From positions 16,212,778 to 16,276,777 of the forward strand of contig NC_037590.1 in assembly GCF_003073045.1 (NCBI RefSeq): a stretch of DNA of 64,000 nt, read 5' to 3'. The notes under the pieces are model-generated. The model worked only from the letters and a program-made list of their open reading frames with translations, was not told the DNA's origin and made no database searches. The translations under genes and the position numbers were made by a program. Shown here piece by piece: positions 14,130-28,726 of this stretch (position 1 is the first letter of the stretch; each line of letters opens with the position of its first letter). This DNA comes from Pomacea canaliculata (taxonomy: Eukaryota > Mollusca > Gastropoda > Architaenioglossa > Ampullariidae).

Positions 14130-16924
14130 TATTTTGTTACCGCCATACTGTTAATTAAATATGCTAAGTCGTTTTATTTACATTCCACAAGAGCAAATGA
14201 TGCAGCTCTTGTCAAAGTCGCATCTCACTTAAAGAAAACTTACCGACTGAAAGAAGTCCTCGATTCTAATGATCGCATAATTCGAAATCTCAGATTAATC
14301 GATTTTACAATCATTTTTAACGCTCACAGTCAAAAATATTCGGCACGTGCATTTTCCTCTTCTTCGTTTGTCACACACCTTGCACCGCCTCAGTTCCTCT
14401 GCTTTGTCCTAGTGACCCATTACATTCTGTGTTCTTTGAGTGACAGCAGACGACAGTCAAGATAATGAGAGAAAGTCTGGAGGGGAGGGGGAAGTGTTGA
14501 TGGAATAGCGTTAATTAGTATTACTCGCAGGGATCCTTCTGGAATGAAAAGCAAGTGTTGCAAGAGGAACAGGTTGAAAGTGCTAAAGTTTCGAGTTATC
14601 TCAGATGAAACTGTGGGTTGGATTATTCGCGTTTTCGTTACCAAACAATCAACACGCGATGATGCGGTGCAAATATGGTGTGGTTCGGAAACTAGGACTT
14701 ATGGGTTGACGATGTGAACATGAGAACATGGAAGTGAAAGCCCTCAGAATATACATCATACAAACTTGTCGTCCATAATCAAGTCACAGAAAACGCCTCG
14801 TTCCCCAATTGCATTTGAGGAAACATTAATTATCGTACATTCTTCTTCTCTTACCGGACACTGCGTGAAAAGACGTTCTCCTGTTCGAGAACAAAAATTA
14901 CGACAGATATGGACAGAATACAAATTTTTAATGGTTCAGATGTACTTGGGGATCACGATAGTCACAAACAGTTGCGCTGTGACCAAGGAAGTAAAAACTA
15001 CATCACAGTGAAACAGGTTGTAAGAGCGAGTCGGGCTATTTTGGATAAACAGAGAACCCAGTAATGGGAACAAATAATCAAAGTGTTCTATTTTAATCAT
15101 TGTATGATAAGTTCGCCGCTTCTCTGACATGCAAAAATGAAACTTGAAAGTATTCACATATTCTCTGCAATTGGAAATTACACAATAGCAATAAAAACGA
15201 AATTCCCGTAGGCAGGGTTTTCTTTAAACTTCAATAATAGTTTATTCAGGATAAATTACCTTGAACTTGGACTGAGATTGATTGTCTGAAAAAAAATCAT
15301 TTCCTGAGTTTAAATTTATATGCTTTGATATTTTTAAAACTTTTCTCAGATTTTGTCAGAATCAGATGCGAAGATAGGAAGACACGAAATCTCTCAAAGT
15401 AATCGTGTTTGGTTTGACCCCACTTCAGCTCCAGAAAAAATTTTTTACTTAAGAGTTCAAAGCAGGCTAAAATATTGAATGTTTACTTTTATTTACCGCT
15501 GCTCAGTTTCTTTGTGAGCAGCCTGACATTCCCTGTTGTAAATGCCTCTATAATATTCGTTGTGTTATAACAACACTGGCCACTTTGTGACGCAAATTCC
15601 TCTTTCAAAGTGTGTCTGCCTTTAAGCAGGATTTACATATATAGCTGAAACAAACTTTTATCATCTTCCTTGTACTGCCAACTCACGGGTTTTGTCATCC
15701 CGTAATTCCGCTGTCGTGACTGACAAAAGTTCTAAATTAAACTTTCTAGTGGTTTAAAGCCAACTACAAAGCTTCAAAATATAACAGAAGTCCCTTTGTA
15801 TTGTAAACAAGTGTGGAACATTTTTCTTCTTCTTTTAATATCGACAGCTTGAAGGAAGAAGAAGAATCAGACAAAAGAAGAAATAGACAACACCCAAGAG
15901 GAATCTGCCCTCCCCTCCCAAGTCCTAGAGAAAGGCGGGAAACCGAGAGAGATGCCGAGTACTGGTGACATCTTCAGATTCCCCAACGGCCAGTGCTGAG
16001 GAACTGAGGATTTCTTGGCACATTATAGCTGTTTGTGCATCAACTTCCAGACAATGTGATTACTACATATGTATATAGCTGAGGCTCTTGCTATTTTCAG
16101 TCTCTTTCTGTTTAATTCAAATTCAGACTGTATTGAGAACTGGAATATCGAGGGTGTACTGGCTCACAACAAAACCAAGTTATCGCTGACGTCTTCACCA
16201 CCAATGTCAATCGTCATCTTCATCATTTTGTTCCATCAGCATGCTGCGATGTCAAAGCTACATTCGCAGTTATTTTGGTTGCACACGCAGTTGTGGGCAA
16301 AGCAATCACATTTCGACGAAATGCCTAAGTGCTCTTAACTTCCACTCCATTTTTTTCCCCCTAAATGTATCTCCTGGTTGAACATTTTTTTTTTTAAAGA
16401 TCTGAAGTTGCAGCTGGAGTTTTGGCTTTCATATTTTGTTATTGTTAGCTTGCTTTTTTTACACCGACAGCTTGCGTGATGCTAGTTCTAGCTCCATCAG
16501 CTCTCTCTCTCTGCTTCGTTCGCTCTCCTTCCTTGAGGACCAGCGTCTAACAGAAAGTAATCTAGTGAAAGCTTTTAATTTAATTTTTATTTAGGAAACG
16601 TATTGCTTGCTGCTGACTGATTGTACACACCTCCTTCTGCTCCAATATCTTGCAGACGATGACAGTGTAATGAAGTAAAAACAAAATTAGTGCAAACTTA
16701 ATTTCTGTAATAATGACAACAATTTCTTCGCACACGAAAAACGTTTAAGGAGAACGTGGAGGCGGTGCTCACATCGGTCTTGCTTTGTCCAGCTGGCGGT
16801 GTCACCTTGAATGCTGGAAGTGCATCTCTGGCAGCACGTACTACAGCGAATGGATGAACGGATGTCACAATTACTGATGATGAGCGTTTGTTCTCACTAT
16901 CTGTCCGCCGTTATACGTCACTGA

Positions 16925-17125
16925 GTGCGCCCGGTAGCACAGTGGTTAAAACACATGCTTGTCACCACTCCAGTCAACCAAGCCACGTCACTGGCCTCTT
17001 TGCTCCTCCAGTTGTGCGAGAATGGCATCTGACCTTCGACATGTAGTAACACGACAAAAAAACGGGCTCTCACTGCAATCTGTAGAGGGGTTAGGCGGGT
17101 AGGGGTATGCTGAGCACCGTTCACG
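16925..17125 (+). mobile_element. tRNA-derived SINE-like element
   Basis: The start, GCCCGGTAGCACAGTGG, followed by TTAAAACACATGCTTGTCACC, matches the usual head of tRNA-derived SINEs with a good RNA polymerase III A-box (GGTAGCACAGTGG). The B-box expected 30-40 bp downstream (GGTTCRANNCC) is decayed. The body continues to about 17,125. No intact tRNA gene can be folded from it. Confidence 0.45.
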
Positions 17126-17399
17126 CAGCCGACTCTTTATTCGTGCAAAAAGCTTCAGGACACACGAGTACGTGAGGCTATTGTTAGACTATTTGCACGG
17201 AAACGCAACAGGAAATAAAGTTTACACGCAACAGAGTCTGCTACATTACGTATGCTGCACCCAAGAACCACTTTGATGTCAGGTCATCAAAAAAACAATT
17301 ACATGTAAAGACAGTTCTCTTCTTCGTTTCTCTTCTGGTCGTTATATTTTTTTTCAACTCGTTCGGTCGCCTGACATTCCTTTACAGGTCACAGAACGA

Positions 17400-17650
17400 C
17401 CTGATGGTGAATCACCACATAAAGACGAAATTTCCCGTTGTTGGCCAGTCCGATGACAGAATGATAATGTGACAGAGAACTGCTCCTTGCACTTAACATC
17501 AACGAATTTAACAGCCGATTGCTATTTCATGGTTTTAATGGGCGAGCTGCACACGAAACTCCATACGCATAAAGATATAAGGTTTTTATTATGCAGCCCG
17601 AAACTTGTCTCTTAGGTTTTTTTTCCCCGTTATCGACATGACTGATGGCA
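17400..17650 (+). repeat. Dispersed repeat, copy A
   Basis: The block at 17,518-17,600 shares a long colinear match with 22,328-22,405. GAGCTGCACAC-AAACT-CAT-C-CAT-AAGAT and TTTTATTAT-CAGCC are common to both, and TTGCTATTT-ATGG precedes them in both. Weaker similarity extends upstream (GTGAATCACCACATAAAGA here, GTGTGAATCATCGCATTAAG in the other copy). The two copies lie about 4.8 kb apart, one outside and one inside an AKR intron. The family is unnamed to me; there is no coding content. Confidence 0.6.
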
Positions 17651-18381
17651 AGGTCGCTGTGCGAGGACACACGCACGCATAGATGTCAAGGTCATAGACT
17701 TGTTCACGGGTTCTCCGACGTAAATAAAATCCCCCTCCCTCTTTTTTTTTTCCTCCATTCTTTCCTGTCTGGGAAAGCGGTCAACATAGGCATCCAACGC
17801 CGGAGGAACTCAACATCAGCCAGTTCGTGGTGTGGCGAACTGTTCCAGTTGTCGAAAGAAAGGGTAAGTGACAGAGTAAAAAAAAAGCGATAGAGAGACA
17901 AGCTGGGCACCGCCCACACTGTCAAAGCTGACCTCAGGTTTATCAATCCCAAGAGATACACTCGACTGTCCTAAAATCAAGTGGACAGGGATGAAGCTGG
18001 TATTTTCCAGGAAAAATAAGCGTTCAAGGAATTCACCAAACGAATTGTAGTCTAAGGGAAGGAACTATTAACAAACGACTACTGTAGCCAGCTATATTAC
18101 TTCCCTTCAATTAATCAATCGCTGCTGAAAAAAATATTTTTGCAGCTTTATAGTTCTATCCCTGAAAGTTAACATCTATAGGAAAACACTAAAGTAGTCG
18201 AATACAACACTTAGAGTTATCTGAACGGGAAAAGGGGAAACAAAAGTCATGTCAGACTTCATACTTTAGGATATAATTATTTGCCCAAGAATTAAAACTG
18301 TGAAATTCTGAGTTTCAAATTAATAAAAGGTTAAAATCAGAAAATAAGCAAATTGTGTTTTCAAAAATTCAAAATTTCTTG

Positions 18382-18387
18382 TTTAAT
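18382..18387 (-). terminator. Probable poly-A signal of the leftward AKR gene
   Basis: On the minus strand this reads ATTAAA, the commonest variant hexamer. It lies about 215 bp beyond the last-exon stop of the leftward aldo-keto reductase gene. No canonical AATAAA occurs nearer on that strand. Confidence 0.35.
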
Positions 18388-18599
18388 CTTTGGCACACTT
18401 TCTGGCAAGCAATAATAACCTCATCATTAAAAAAAAAAAATCTACAGCGAAATATGCCAACACAAAGCAGTCATGTATATTCAAACAACTCATCATTTTG
18501 AGGACAAATGGCTCAACGTGCAGTCTATAATGCTGAATAATATTAATAGTGTGGATCATGATAAAGCTGCAATGAACATTAAAACTTGACTTCTGTCCT

Positions 18600-21500
18600 T
18601 TATCCCTTCCAAAGGCTCTCAGCTGGATTCCATGTACAAGAGTTTTCGGGGAAAGAATTCTGGAGAAAAAATATTTGAAGAAAATGTTAGAGCATGTTGA
18701 GATTGAAATCAAATATGAATATGACATCTATACAGTAGCAAAATACCTCTTACTCAAAAAAAATTGTGTTTAATTATTACATGATAAATTTTTATTTATT
18801 ATTTCTATAACTTTAATTAATATTAACTTGCTTTTGAGTAATAGACAAGAGTTTAATATGTGTCACTACATCTTCTGTTTTCTGCCAGTTATAAAATTTC
18901 TTTGGTAAGCTTCCAGTAACAGGTTTAAGAACATTGAATAATGTGCTTTAAATAAAATAAAAGTACAGAAAAATGACTCCCCTCTAAACATAGTCAATGA
19001 CAATTCCATATGATCTGTAAAACACATTTAATTACAAAAAGGCAAGGTCAAGGCATTTTAAAAGTGAAAAAAAAACCCTCATCCATTTCCCCAAACTGAC
19101 TTTAACAAGAAAATCAGAGAGACATTAGTCTCACCAGTTTTGTCATTTCTGCTCTGGTATGGACCATTCAAAGACATCTGCATTTTCAATGATGCGAGCT
19201 GGCTTCACTGTTTTCGGAATGGTAATATACCCCATTTGGACACTGTAACGAATTAGTGTCTGGCCTACTGTTTTGCCTATTCTGGAAAACAACAAAAATA
19301 AAAAAAAAAGACTTGGCATTCATACAGAGTGGAAAATAGAGTGACATGGGTAAAGTCCATGGATGATCTAGATTCTAGAAAGTAAGAGATGTAGACAATT
19401 ACAGGTATGCATCAGTGTGCTGACTTCAAAATAGCACAGCTCAATGCAAAAATATAATGCAGCATGCATTCAATTTAAAAATAGTTCTTTCACAGAAGTG
19501 TTAAAAAAGCCCTAAGTGACTGTGGCATTACAGTTTTTAAATAAACAATGGTAGCACAGGTTGGTTTATCACAAATATAGCTGGTAAAAATTGCAGCAAC
19601 ATTTCATATGACAGACATTCTGCAGGAGCGGCCCTGGGCAGAGAAAGAAATGATGGCCCCTTTGCCTGCCAATGTTGATAAAACCAAGTGGCGGCCCATG
19701 ATATTTTCATTACGGCAGAACATCATAATACAACATAGAGCTTATTGCTCTGACTCTAGAAACATTAGTAAATACAGCATACTAATTAAAAAAAAAAAAA
19801 CCACAATGTTTTTCATTCACATTGCCATCAGCTGTGTCGTGTTATTTACATTTTCTGTTTTATATTCAATATATATTGGCATGATGGCCCCTGGTATTTG
19901 GCGGACTTGTGCAGGTGCACAGTTTGCAAATGCCTAAGGCTGCTCCTGCATGCTGTTATAACTTCTTGCCTGTTTTAATATTCTACAATTCACATTTCAG
20001 CTGTTGAAATTCACATTTCAGAAATACCCCAGTGGGATATACCACTATTATTTTATCTGTTTCACAGCAGATTCCATGGCTTGTCTTATTGAACACATGC
20101 ACTTACGTTTTTGCCACACTGACAAGGGTATGGTCTTTCATCCTTTCAGCTTTCACTAGTGGTGAGTATCCCATGACTGCTATTCCATTATCTCGGCAGT
20201 ATTTCACCAACTCATATCTCTTCATCCAGGGATGCAGCTCTATTTGATTGACAGCAGGGGTAGGAACTCCAGCCTTCTTCATCTCCTCTAAATGGTGAAT
20301 GCCAAAATTGGAAACTCCGATGGACCTTTAATCCAATGAACAAACTTAAGAGGGTATTTTACATAAATGATGAACACAGTGATGACGATGAAGATGACAT
20401 AAAGAGAGGATGTCATTCTCTTATTTGGCAGCTTCACCTGACCATAAGCACACAATTTTTTTAAAAGAATAATAAATGCTGATGAATCCATTTACCACTA
20501 AATATAAAAAAATCTGAGAATGGTTTAAAACAGAAGTAAAATCTTTCATCTTAAATTTTTGTAATCTCTACTTCCTGTTGTAATATTATGGTAATATATG
20601 TGCTAGGTTACACTGCTGCGTAATTGATCATTCATGATTACTTGTAAACATGAACACATGAGAAAATTAGTTCATATATTTATATAAAGTGTTGTTTTTA
20701 TTATCACTTAACTGCATTTCTGCATTTCATCAATCATCTGTGTGAACCCTTAACAGGTTCCACAGTACTGCTGCAGGGAATGAGTTACTGTGATAACAGC
20801 AGCCCCTAGAACCTAATGTCAGCACATTATGGTTTGAGAAAAATTCACATCAACACTAACTTGCTTGATACTAGTTATATTGTCAAGTCAAATCTGTAAG
20901 AGATGCAGTGTTAATGCAGGAGATATGCACCTGACTAGACCTTTCTGCTGGAACTCCATCATAGCTTTATATGACTCCAACACATATCCATCTGATGGTG
21001 AATGGATGAGGTACAGGTCAATGTATCCTGAGTCTAACCTGGAAAAAAGTCACCCTGAACAACAACTGTTTACAACTCACTTGCATCCAGACTGCAACAC
21101 TCCCTTGGAAATTTCACTTATTTCTCAAAATTTTTTTAGAGGCAATCATGGAAATAACCATTGCTGATAAGGTTTTTCCTTTCATAAAAATGCGACAAGG
21201 ATCATACTTTGACAAGAGACCGATACAAGTTTATTTCATCACATCACATTTATAATTATTTATATAAAAAAATAATGCAGAAAACACCCTTCAGAAAACA
21301 AATCCTACTCTTTTAGGCTTGTGTTGAATTCATCTTTACATGACTCATAGCCATTGGTCCACAGTTTGGTTACAAGAAAGACATCCTCTCTTTTGACTCC
21401 TGACTTCTTAATCCCTACTCCAACTTCTGCCTGATTTCTGTGAGCAGAAAGCAATGCATTAGTTCACTGACCTCATATTCATGTAATATTGCAGCAGCTT

Positions 21501-22962
21501 ATATGCTGTTTACTTTATTCACGATTTCAACTCACAAAATACCAAATTCCTGATGTTATTTAAAAAAACAAACTGTTCATAAGATGTGGTTACTAAGTAA
21601 AACAGGTTATTTTAAACACAAGCTTGACACAGCAGTATGAGGAATAAAGGTACCAACAGAACTATTTTATATATATTGCATTAACTAAAACTGAAGATGT
21701 TAAAGAGAGAATGAAAAAGTGTATCCAAGAGGCTGAACGTGCATGACATGAAAGATAATATGGCAAGAAGAGTGTAGTCAGCTGTTAAAATTCATCCATA
21801 GGGTAAGTATGTGAATATTCATAGGATACATTACTCCTGATGACTTTGAGACATTTTGATTATAAAAAAAACAACAACTTACATTTGTCTGGCATTTTTT
21901 ATTCTATTTTTATTTTGCAGAGGATCAGTACTGAAATTGTTGCCTATAAATTATTGAGTCTATTATAGTGTTTAGTCAAAGTCCTTCCTGATCTTTTCCC
22001 TTCTCAGGTAAGGTACCTATCATTGCTGGGTAAGCAGAGAATTTTTTGGTTGAACAAGATTCCACCTTTATCTCCAAAAGCAAGCAAACTAAACACAGTG
22101 CTATGGAGTTTCCCCTAAACTGGCTTTCTGACAACCCCAACATCTCTGGATGCTCACTCATCCAATAAGTAACCAACTGAACATGTTCCCAGTATGGTGT
22201 GTGTGAATCATCGCATTAAGATGGAGACCATAAGGGTTTTTTTTTCCTTTATTTTTTTTTTTTTGGCTAGTGGGTGACACATGATAGGCATAAAAGATAA
22301 TGTAAGAGATGATGCATTTAGCATTTTGCTATTTTATGGCTTAAATAGTGAGCTGCACACAAAACTGCATGCACATGAAGATTTTATTATACAGCCTGAC
22401 ACATTACTCAGCTCTGTTTAATGAACGACAACCAGTGCATTCGACATGAGACAGCCATTGCCAACTTATGCATCATGCTAAACTGCCAGAGAGAGAAAGG
22501 AACAGCCACTTTTAGTTAGCCTGACTGTACAACACATTTTAAAAAATGTATTAAGACACTTTTTGAAAGAATCATTACATGATGGATTGTCACTCACTAC
22601 AGGCATAAGCAAAGACATTTTCTGCAGTGATGTAGAAAAGCTTGGCCTCACAGGTCAATGACCAAAAAATATTATCAAAATCAATAACCACTTAATTTTC
22701 TGTCTCATATGCATGGTCATACAGCAAGGTAAAATGAGCAAGAAGATAATCTTTGTTAAACTCACCCATAAAGTGTTGCAGTGTCTATCATTTTGTAGTT
22801 ATTCTGAAGAGCATGAATCACAGCTCTCTCTGCTGGTCCATTGGGACCTGATTTAGCCTGCCATGTACCCAGACCAAACATAGGCATTTCCACCCCATCA
22901 TTTAGGCGAATTGTGCTGGACAGACTTCTTGCTATACTTACCATCCTGTAGGATTTCTTCAT
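18600..22962 (-). CDS. Aldo-keto reductase (leftward copy), frameshifted in exon 5
   Basis: NADPH-dependent aldo-keto reductase of the bacterial-like YtbE/AKR5 type, a cytosolic (beta/alpha)8 barrel that reduces small carbonyls. The substrate is unknown. Six coding exons on the minus strand: 22962-22766, 21437-21309, 21038-20931, 20325-20107, 19281-19135 and 18659-18600, all with GT-AG ends. Counting from ATG 22944, the catalytic tetrad is Asp54, Tyr59 (DTATLYG), Lys84 (VTKLW) and His115 (LYLIHSPS). The cofactor motif is present as YITIPKT, where the rightward copy has IPKS. The first ATG is at 22962; the ATG at 22944 aligns with the start of the rightward paralog. Exon 5 is 147 bp against 148 in the paralog: one base is missing in the A-run after IPEQ, giving TGA at 19143-19145 and a product of 257 residues. 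After the shift the frame reads MTKL to the donor, and the last exon (SFPENSC...SLWKG, stop at 18600) is intact. It is either a sequence error or a truncated allele. Confidence 0.88.
19623..19948. mobile_element. hAT-like MITE in an AKR intron
   Basis: Terminal inverted repeats CAGGAGCGGCCCTGGGCA (left) and TGCCTAAGGCTGCTCCTG (right) pair over most of their length. Both ends also carry subterminal ATGATGGCCCC-type motifs. The flanks CATTCTG and CATGCTG differ at one position and may be the target duplication. It lies within the intron between exons 4 and 5 of the leftward AKR gene. The CAGGNGCGGC-type terminus is typical of nonautonomous hAT elements. No transposase is encoded. Confidence 0.6.
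22205..22480 (+). repeat. Dispersed repeat, copy B (inside AKR intron 1)
   Basis: This is the partner of the repeat at 17,400-17,650. The best block is 22,328-22,405 (TTGCTATTTTATGGC, GAGCTGCACACAAAACTGC, TTTTATTATACAGCCTGAC). It is slightly diverged and the copies share the same orientation. It sits in the first intron of the leftward AKR gene and carries an oligo-T stretch near 22,238-22,263. Confidence 0.6.
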
Positions 22963-23255
22963 GCACTTTTGCTGATTGTTCAAGTTCTAACATAGATCAC
23001 ATAAAGAAAACTTTAGTAACATTGCCAAAATAACCCCAAAGCATTATTATAATTATATATGCTTATCACGCTTTTGAAAACTATGACTAGACGATATCAA
23101 CCCTTATACAAAAGCTATTTAGTTTGCTCTTCTTTGCCTTAAGATCGTGCAGAGACTGAAAGTTTCTCTTCTAGAGTAACAGCCGAAGTTCATTACAAAA
23201 AGCACGTATAGCAGTAACAGAGATCAGAGACGCCTGCGGAGCTAGGATGATACTG

Positions 23256-23263
23256 TGACGTCA
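23256..23263. promoter_or_regulatory. CRE palindrome
   Basis: A perfect TGACGTCA, the CREB/ATF site, lies in the region between the two divergent AKR genes, about 290 bp upstream of the leftward start codon. It would fall in the 5' intron of the leftward gene if the proposed donor at 23287 is used. Binding is not shown. Confidence 0.35.
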
Positions 23264-23314
23264 CTCCGCTACTGTCGTCTGCTTACCAAAGTCGGACAGT
23301 TATTTAATTTAACC

Positions 23315-23700
23315 TATGCGAAAAAGCCCTAAAATATCCCTATCACTCAGTTCGTTTTAGGCAGTTAATTATTGACACACGACTGATCTACACCCGCTGC
23401 TTATTGATAAGGGATGCAAAAAAAGCTTAAAATATCCCTGTCACCCGATTCATTAAAGGTAGTTCATCAACAGCACACAGCTCGAGATCCACGTAAACGC
23501 CGCTAATATAAACTGATGCAAAAAAACAACTATAAAACTCAAATAGCCATATCACCTAGTTCATTAATGACACTCAACTCCACACCCGCCGCTAATATAA
23601 ACAGATGCAAGAAATAACAACTAAAACTCAAATAGCCGCATCACCTGGTTCATTAAAGCATGGACGTTTGGGGGATATAAGTTCGTGATCAAAGGCACAC
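23315..23700 (+). repeat. Tandem repeat (~90-110 bp units) between the AKR genes
   Basis: Four degenerate units can be aligned. Each begins with AAAATATCCC or AAATAGCC, starting at 23331, 23429, ~23541 and ~23630. This is followed by TATCACC(T/C)AGTTCATTAA, a CACACCCGCCGCTAATATAAAC-like part, and GATGCAAAAAA near the end. The units drift in length (98, 112 and ~90 bp) and in sequence, so the array is old. It lies upstream of both AKR genes. Confidence 0.7.
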
Positions 23701-24781
23701 AACTCCACACCCCACTCCCCTACGAACTATTGGATCGTGCCTGAACATCGCTCCCGTCTGCATATCGGCAGGTCTCAAACAACAGAGAAAGCATGCGTTT
23801 CGGAATAGCCTCACTATTCGATGTCGTGCAAGACTACTGTGGTATCTAGTCAGGGGACATAAACGCAATAAAAGGAAGTAAGACCGGCAAATCCAAAATG
23901 AATCACAGTAGACACGTCCTGTGACAAGTATCTGGAAATCGACCTCAGACAGAGATATATACTGCAGTTGAAGATCAAGTTTATCCTCTGTAGTGCGAAG
24001 CGAACAGACTGTTCCTTTGACTTGATCAGTGATTTGAGACGGTTTATGTCTCATAACAGTTTTACTTTTAGGTAAGTCGGAAGAAGTGTAGCAGACGACG
24101 TCCGAAGATTAATATGGTAGTAGCACACGCATGATTTGAAACTTATCGCTTGAAGCTCTATATTAACTATTTACAGTACTTCTTTTGGGATCGATCATCT
24201 AATTGACGTAAATTATAATCAAGCTGCCAAAGTCAAGATTAAAAAAACATGAAAACACGTACATATGGGATCAGACACAGACTGCGGAAGTAAAATATAT
24301 ATGCATGTTCATCGTTCAAGAAAACTCGAGAGAGTGAACATTTGTTGGTAAAATATTTTTGTATGTGCGTATTAATTGCTTAGGCAAAGACAACTTTTAA
24401 AAAACACAAGTACGCTATAATGTAGAATGTAGTAAAACATACTATTTATTTAAAACTCTATAATCTAATTGGTATTTTAAAGATTTGTTAACGATAAAGT
24501 ATACTTATATTTTTAGCACGAAACTGTCATGATCCTTTTTATCAGCTGCCCCTCAATAAGAATATTGTAGATGTTGCTTGCTTATTTTGGTGCTTAAGTC
24601 AGTACAGGCGCTTATCACATAAAGTGGGTGAAGTTTTTCATCAACTTCAGTTTCTTGACATCACTTCATCTTCACATTTCATGATAGTATTTCCTTTGAC
24701 AAACAAATCACCATTTTACTAACATTTTTAATGTTCTGAATTTTTGTTTTCAGAAGTGTACTAACACTTGTAAAAAGAAGC

Positions 24782-28466
<3,685 letters not shown>

Positions 28467-28720
28467 CATTTTAGAAGTGTACATTTGTGAGCTCCCAACC
28501 CTTGAATATTAGTTTTTATCCCCGTTTAGTATGGAATGGTAGAGGTAAATAGTTAAACCCTTCTGTGTGCTTGATAATGGTTTGGTATTTTATCAAATAT
28601 TTCTGGTACTTGTCTGTGATAATTTGTTCCATAAACAATTTTCCTTTAAAATAATGACTGAAGCATTTTACTTACCACAAATGTTTCTGTGCATTAAAAA
28701 CTGTATGATGTATTTCTATC

Positions 28721-28726
28721 AATAAA
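28721..28726 (+). terminator. Poly-A signal of the rightward AKR gene
   Basis: A canonical AATAAA lies about 255 bp after the TAA stop of the rightward AKR gene, at the end of an AT-rich 3' untranslated stretch. It is the first AATAAA on this strand after the stop. Confidence 0.65.

Larger units (their letters stand above)
1..18599. other. Long stretch without a supported gene
   Basis: No exon chain or recognisable protein domain is visible on either strand across this 18.6 kb. The open frames are short, of low complexity and not conserved-looking. What can be recognised is listed separately: degenerate tandem repeats near 1.5 kb and 11.3 kb, a retrotransposon tail near 4.7 kb, a coding-looking 3' fragment with a poly-A tract near 6.2 kb, a C/T/G homopolymer block at 14.1 kb, a tRNA-derived SINE-like element near 17.0 kb and a dispersed repeat near 17.5 kb. 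Short TG/CA microsatellites occur near 1,922, 4,780, 8,560, 10,555 and 10,660. Two full CRE palindromes (TGACGTCA) occur near 9,851 and 12,741, the second about 20 bp after a Maf/AP-1-like TGCTGAGTCAT at 12,720. With no gene beside them their meaning is unknown. Confidence 0.6.
22986..24071. promoter_or_regulatory. Shared 5' region of the divergent AKR pair
   Basis: The two AKR genes point away from each other across this interval. On the minus side an acceptor (CTATGTTAG) opens the coding exon at 22986, and a donor GGTAAGC is available at 23287, giving a 5'-untranslated intron of about 300 bp. On the plus side a consensus donor AG/GTAAGT follows 24071, and an acceptor TTTTGTTTTCAG precedes the coding exon at 24754. 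Both transcripts would then start within roughly 0.8 kb of each other, flanking or inside the tandem repeat at 23,315-23,700. No TATA box is clear. Transcript ends are inferred from splice signals only. Confidence 0.45.

Noticed and set aside
14101..14465. 113-codon plus-strand frame beginning after the C/T/G block
   Set aside because: No domain and no splice context, and the start region is a homopolymer artefact.
16925..17000. A tRNA gene
   Set aside because: The A-box is good, but there is no cloverleaf, no proper B-box and no anticodon arm. A SINE head fits better.
19608..19937. 109-codon plus-strand frame
   Set aside because: It lies within the hAT-like MITE and its composition follows the inverted ends; no domain.
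20865..21167. 100-codon plus-strand frame
   Set aside because: It is the antisense shadow of AKR exon 3 (20931-21038) plus intron sequence.
22762..22983. Longer N-terminus of the leftward AKR starting at 22983
   Set aside because: The codon at 22983 is TTG, not ATG, and a TAG lies two codons upstream. The first real ATG is at 22962, and 22944 matches the paralog.
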